In this document: positions 62,601 to 64,000 of the stretch, piece after piece
Layout: each line of letters opens with the position of its first letter
Position numbering within the stretch: position 1 is the first letter of the stretch
Source of the DNA: Salvelinus alpinus
Taxonomy: Eukaryota; Chordata; Actinopteri; Salmoniformes; Salmonidae
DNA length: 64,000 nt
Assembly: GCF_045679555.1 (NCBI RefSeq)
Contig: NC_092092.1
Location: forward strand, 8,966,104-9,030,103
Reading direction: 5' to 3'
Made by a program: the position numbers and the translations under genes
Notes under the pieces: model-generated
Told to the model about the DNA's origin: nothing
The model's input: only the letters and a program-made list of their open reading frames with translations
The model's database searches: none

Positions 62601-63374
62601 CGGCTCCAATTTACTCAACACTTTTGAAAACGCATAGGCCTACCTGTAAACTATAATCCAGAATCTAGATGTATCAGTGTGACTTGTTACCTTTCTTCTT
62701 TCCTCAATGTCATCAATTAGTATTTCTGCTTCACTCAATACTTTTGAAAACACATACCTGTCCACCTGCACACATGTGGCTTATTAACTTGAAGAACTTG
62801 AAAGTTGAGTCTGCTAGGTATGCTTTCCCGTCACCAACTACTTATAGGACAACAGACACAAGAAACATATCTTCCTACCCAGTAACTCTTATATTTCTCA
62901 GAAATCGTTCACCTTATTTCAGTTTATTTTACAAAACAAGCAGTCAATGTGTAGAGAATCATTGCACAATCTAAACCGGTGTGAATAACTTTTCCATAAC
63001 CCAAAATATTGTATTTTCAGCGGTTTGAAGTTGGTGTATAAACCCGAAAGTAAAAGACTCAAAAACGCTTCTTAGACTTACATTCAAAGAGAATGAGATA
63101 TCTGTAACTCACATTTCTATGTGAATTTGGGTGTGTCGCCCAAAAAGTTACATATTGCAATGTTAAATCGATTGAGTTCAGTTAATTCATTCAGTCCAAA
63201 TGTCTTTATATACAAACTGAAATAAACTTAGTAGCGAACTTCTTTAAACCAGGTGAGTATAAATGAAGAACGCTGTAGGATAAAGACAGCGATAACTTGA
63301 GAATTGTACTACTTACATTTTGACAGGAATGTCACCATTATGGTCACCACACAAAGAGTCCTGAGGAAGGCCAT
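56616..63374 (-). CDS. tandem serine protease/pseudoprotease, GPI-anchor type (copy B, 696 aa)
   Basis: Ten exons on the minus strand: 63,317-63,374; 60,463-60,483; 60,170-60,332; 59,794-60,062; 59,553-59,698; 58,743-59,298; 58,364-58,529; 57,941-58,197; 57,315-57,412; 56,616-56,972 (2,091 nt, all GT-AG, phases consistent). The order is signal peptide ([19 protein letters not shown]), activation site TR|IVGG at 36/37, His77, Asp125, Asp216 in KDSCQ (trypsin-like S1 pocket), and Ser222 in GDSGGP. A Thr-rich stalk covers about 299-404. The second protease fold (405-600) has His replaced by Gly (SDAGC, 456), Asp by Asn (ANNVA, 500) and Ser by Gly (GEGGGP, 581), with no activation site. A hydrophobic tail of about 18 residues ends LGQAR, suiting a GPI signal. 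The exon phases of domain 2 repeat those of domain 1, showing internal duplication of five exons. The likely role is a secreted or surface trypsin-like protease with a non-catalytic partner domain; the substrate is unknown. Confidence 0.88.
58746..59048 (-). repeat. Thr-rich coding repeat (mucin-like stalk) in protease B exon 6
   Basis: ACC/ACA/ACT-rich coding sequence reading [20 protein letters not shown] and similar blocks with RTAP spacers. Copy A has only [13 protein letters not shown] here. The difference is 282 bp, or 94 codons, with frame kept. Such Thr/Pro stretches are typical O-glycosylated stalks. On the + strand it appears as GTGGTGGTAGTT-type repeats. Confidence 0.9.
60567..60795. 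mobile_element. AGAACCCTTTTGG palindromic repeat (intron 1, copy B)
   Basis: Counterpart of 44,083-44,335. A short CTTGTTTTCTAAGACTGT-type segment at its right end is missing relative to copy A. Confidence 0.78.
60922..61566 (+). mobile_element. internally deleted LINE, copy B
   Basis: Counterpart of 44,464-45,103. The ORF2 N-terminal remnant is open from [20 protein letters not shown] to a TGA near 61,178. The 3' tail carries one more GATTT than copy A. Confidence 0.82.
62251..62485. mobile_element. MITE with CCCACTGGGCA terminal inverted repeats, copy B
   Basis: Counterpart of 45,787-46,024, with a 3-bp internal deletion (AATATGTTTACT versus AATATGATGTTTACT). Confidence 0.85.
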
Positions 63375-64000
63375 GCTTTCTTGTTGGTACCCTGGACTCA
63401 ATCTTCCTTCCTAAGCATCCTTCTCTTATGTTGCCTTTTCTCAGCTCCTCCCTTCCACACACCACATTACCTGCCAGATACACACGTGATACGTCCCTTA
63501 CATACTTTTCCTTCAAAAAATGTTCCCCTCTGTCCACTTCCTTCAAAGCATGCATAACTAATGCTGTAATCTATGGTTAGCCCAAGCCTAGCTATTTGGA
63601 TTCCATTAGAGTTATAATGTCGGCACTATTTTTATCACACCATTGCCAATTTAGAATAATTTTACTACTGTAATTTAGTTGTAATTTTAAAAGACTAATT
63701 TAGTTGTAATTTTACATCTGTATCTTATAAATGTTATATGTAGATGTTAACAGTGCTATCTTTCATTGCCCGACAACAAAGCAGTGCATGAAATTGTGAA
63801 GGGGAGAACCAGTTCCTGTGTCTGGAAATCTTTATGATCATGAGACTAAAATTAACACACCTGATACTTACTGTGAGTTTTCCATGTCTAGGAGCACTGA
63901 CTAAGTTTAGCCACCGAAACCCAAGACAAGAACCTACACTAAACCCTAATCCTATCCCTTACCTTAGAAGCCCCTAAAGTCGAAGTCTGGGCCTTCATAA
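63375..64000. promoter_or_regulatory. upstream region of protease gene B
   Basis: Matches the region upstream of copy A closely, with a short insertion (AGTTGTAATTTTAAAAGACT region near 63,677) and a GGGGAGAACCAGTTCCTGTG segment near 63,800 absent from A. No TATA box was recognised. Confidence 0.4.

Larger units (their letters stand above)
55971..64000. repeat. segmental tandem duplication, copy B (continues past window)
   Basis: Colinear with 37,201-47,554; position 64,000 corresponds to 47,554. It lacks the LINE and the dimeric element of copy A, so it shows the ancestral empty sites. It has an expanded Thr-coding region at 58.75-59.05 kb. Confidence 0.95.

Overview
This window is nuclear DNA from a teleost, almost certainly a salmonid (Oncorhynchus, Salmo or Salvelinus type). 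The evidence is an HpaI-type tRNA-derived SINE, LINEs with (ATTTG)n 3' tails, several Tc1-like transposon remnants, many copies of a palindromic repeat built around an AAATGGCACCCTATTCCC arm, and very long (CA/TG)n tracts. The genes have introns with GT-AG junctions. Most long open frames in the window are artefacts of tandem repeats. No viral gene, CRISPR array or bacterial-type operon was seen.

Layout. 1-31.9 kb is gene-free and dominated by tandem arrays: a 64-bp array at the left edge, a 37-bp array grown inside a palindromic repeat and then split by a LINE, a 26-bp array, five TG/CA tracts, an 8.5-kb array of a 39-41 bp unit (13.2-21.7 kb), a 30-bp array and a 32-bp array. Next come the first three coding exons of an ABCA transporter, best matched to abca5, on the + strand (31,991-36,933). 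Intron 1 of that gene holds a homogeneous 23-bp array. Exon 3 holds a 45-bp coding repeat in 19 in-frame copies. No later abca5 exon was recognised, so the gene is incomplete here.

From 37.2 kb a segment is tandemly duplicated (37,201 to at least 47,554, and 55,971 to the window end). Each copy carries a ten-exon minus-strand gene. The predicted protein has a signal peptide, a catalytically complete trypsin-like domain, a Thr-rich linker, a second protease domain that has lost all three catalytic residues, and a hydrophobic C-terminus suited to a GPI anchor. Copy A (603 aa) has a short linker. Copy B (696 aa) has a mucin-like stalk about 94 residues longer. Copy A later gained a LINE 17 bp from a splice acceptor and a 537-bp direct-repeat element in intron 8. 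Copy B preserves the empty site for both.

The spacer between the copies (47.6-55.9 kb) is a graveyard of mobile elements: a Mutator-like transposase pseudogene with an acidic coding minisatellite, two Tc1 remnants, two SINEs, an RSg-1-like LINE 3' end, hairpin repeats, a solo LTR with a 5-bp target duplication, and a 25-bp array.

The most notable observations are the coding minisatellite in abca5, the protease/pseudoprotease tandem with its stalk expansion, a TRIM-like element whose terminal repeats contain a tRNA-like pol III promoter, and the giant array that appears to derive from a single 39-bp segment of a LINE 3' UTR. Exon coordinates were placed by hand from splice sites and reading phase. 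Nothing was checked against databases or transcripts.
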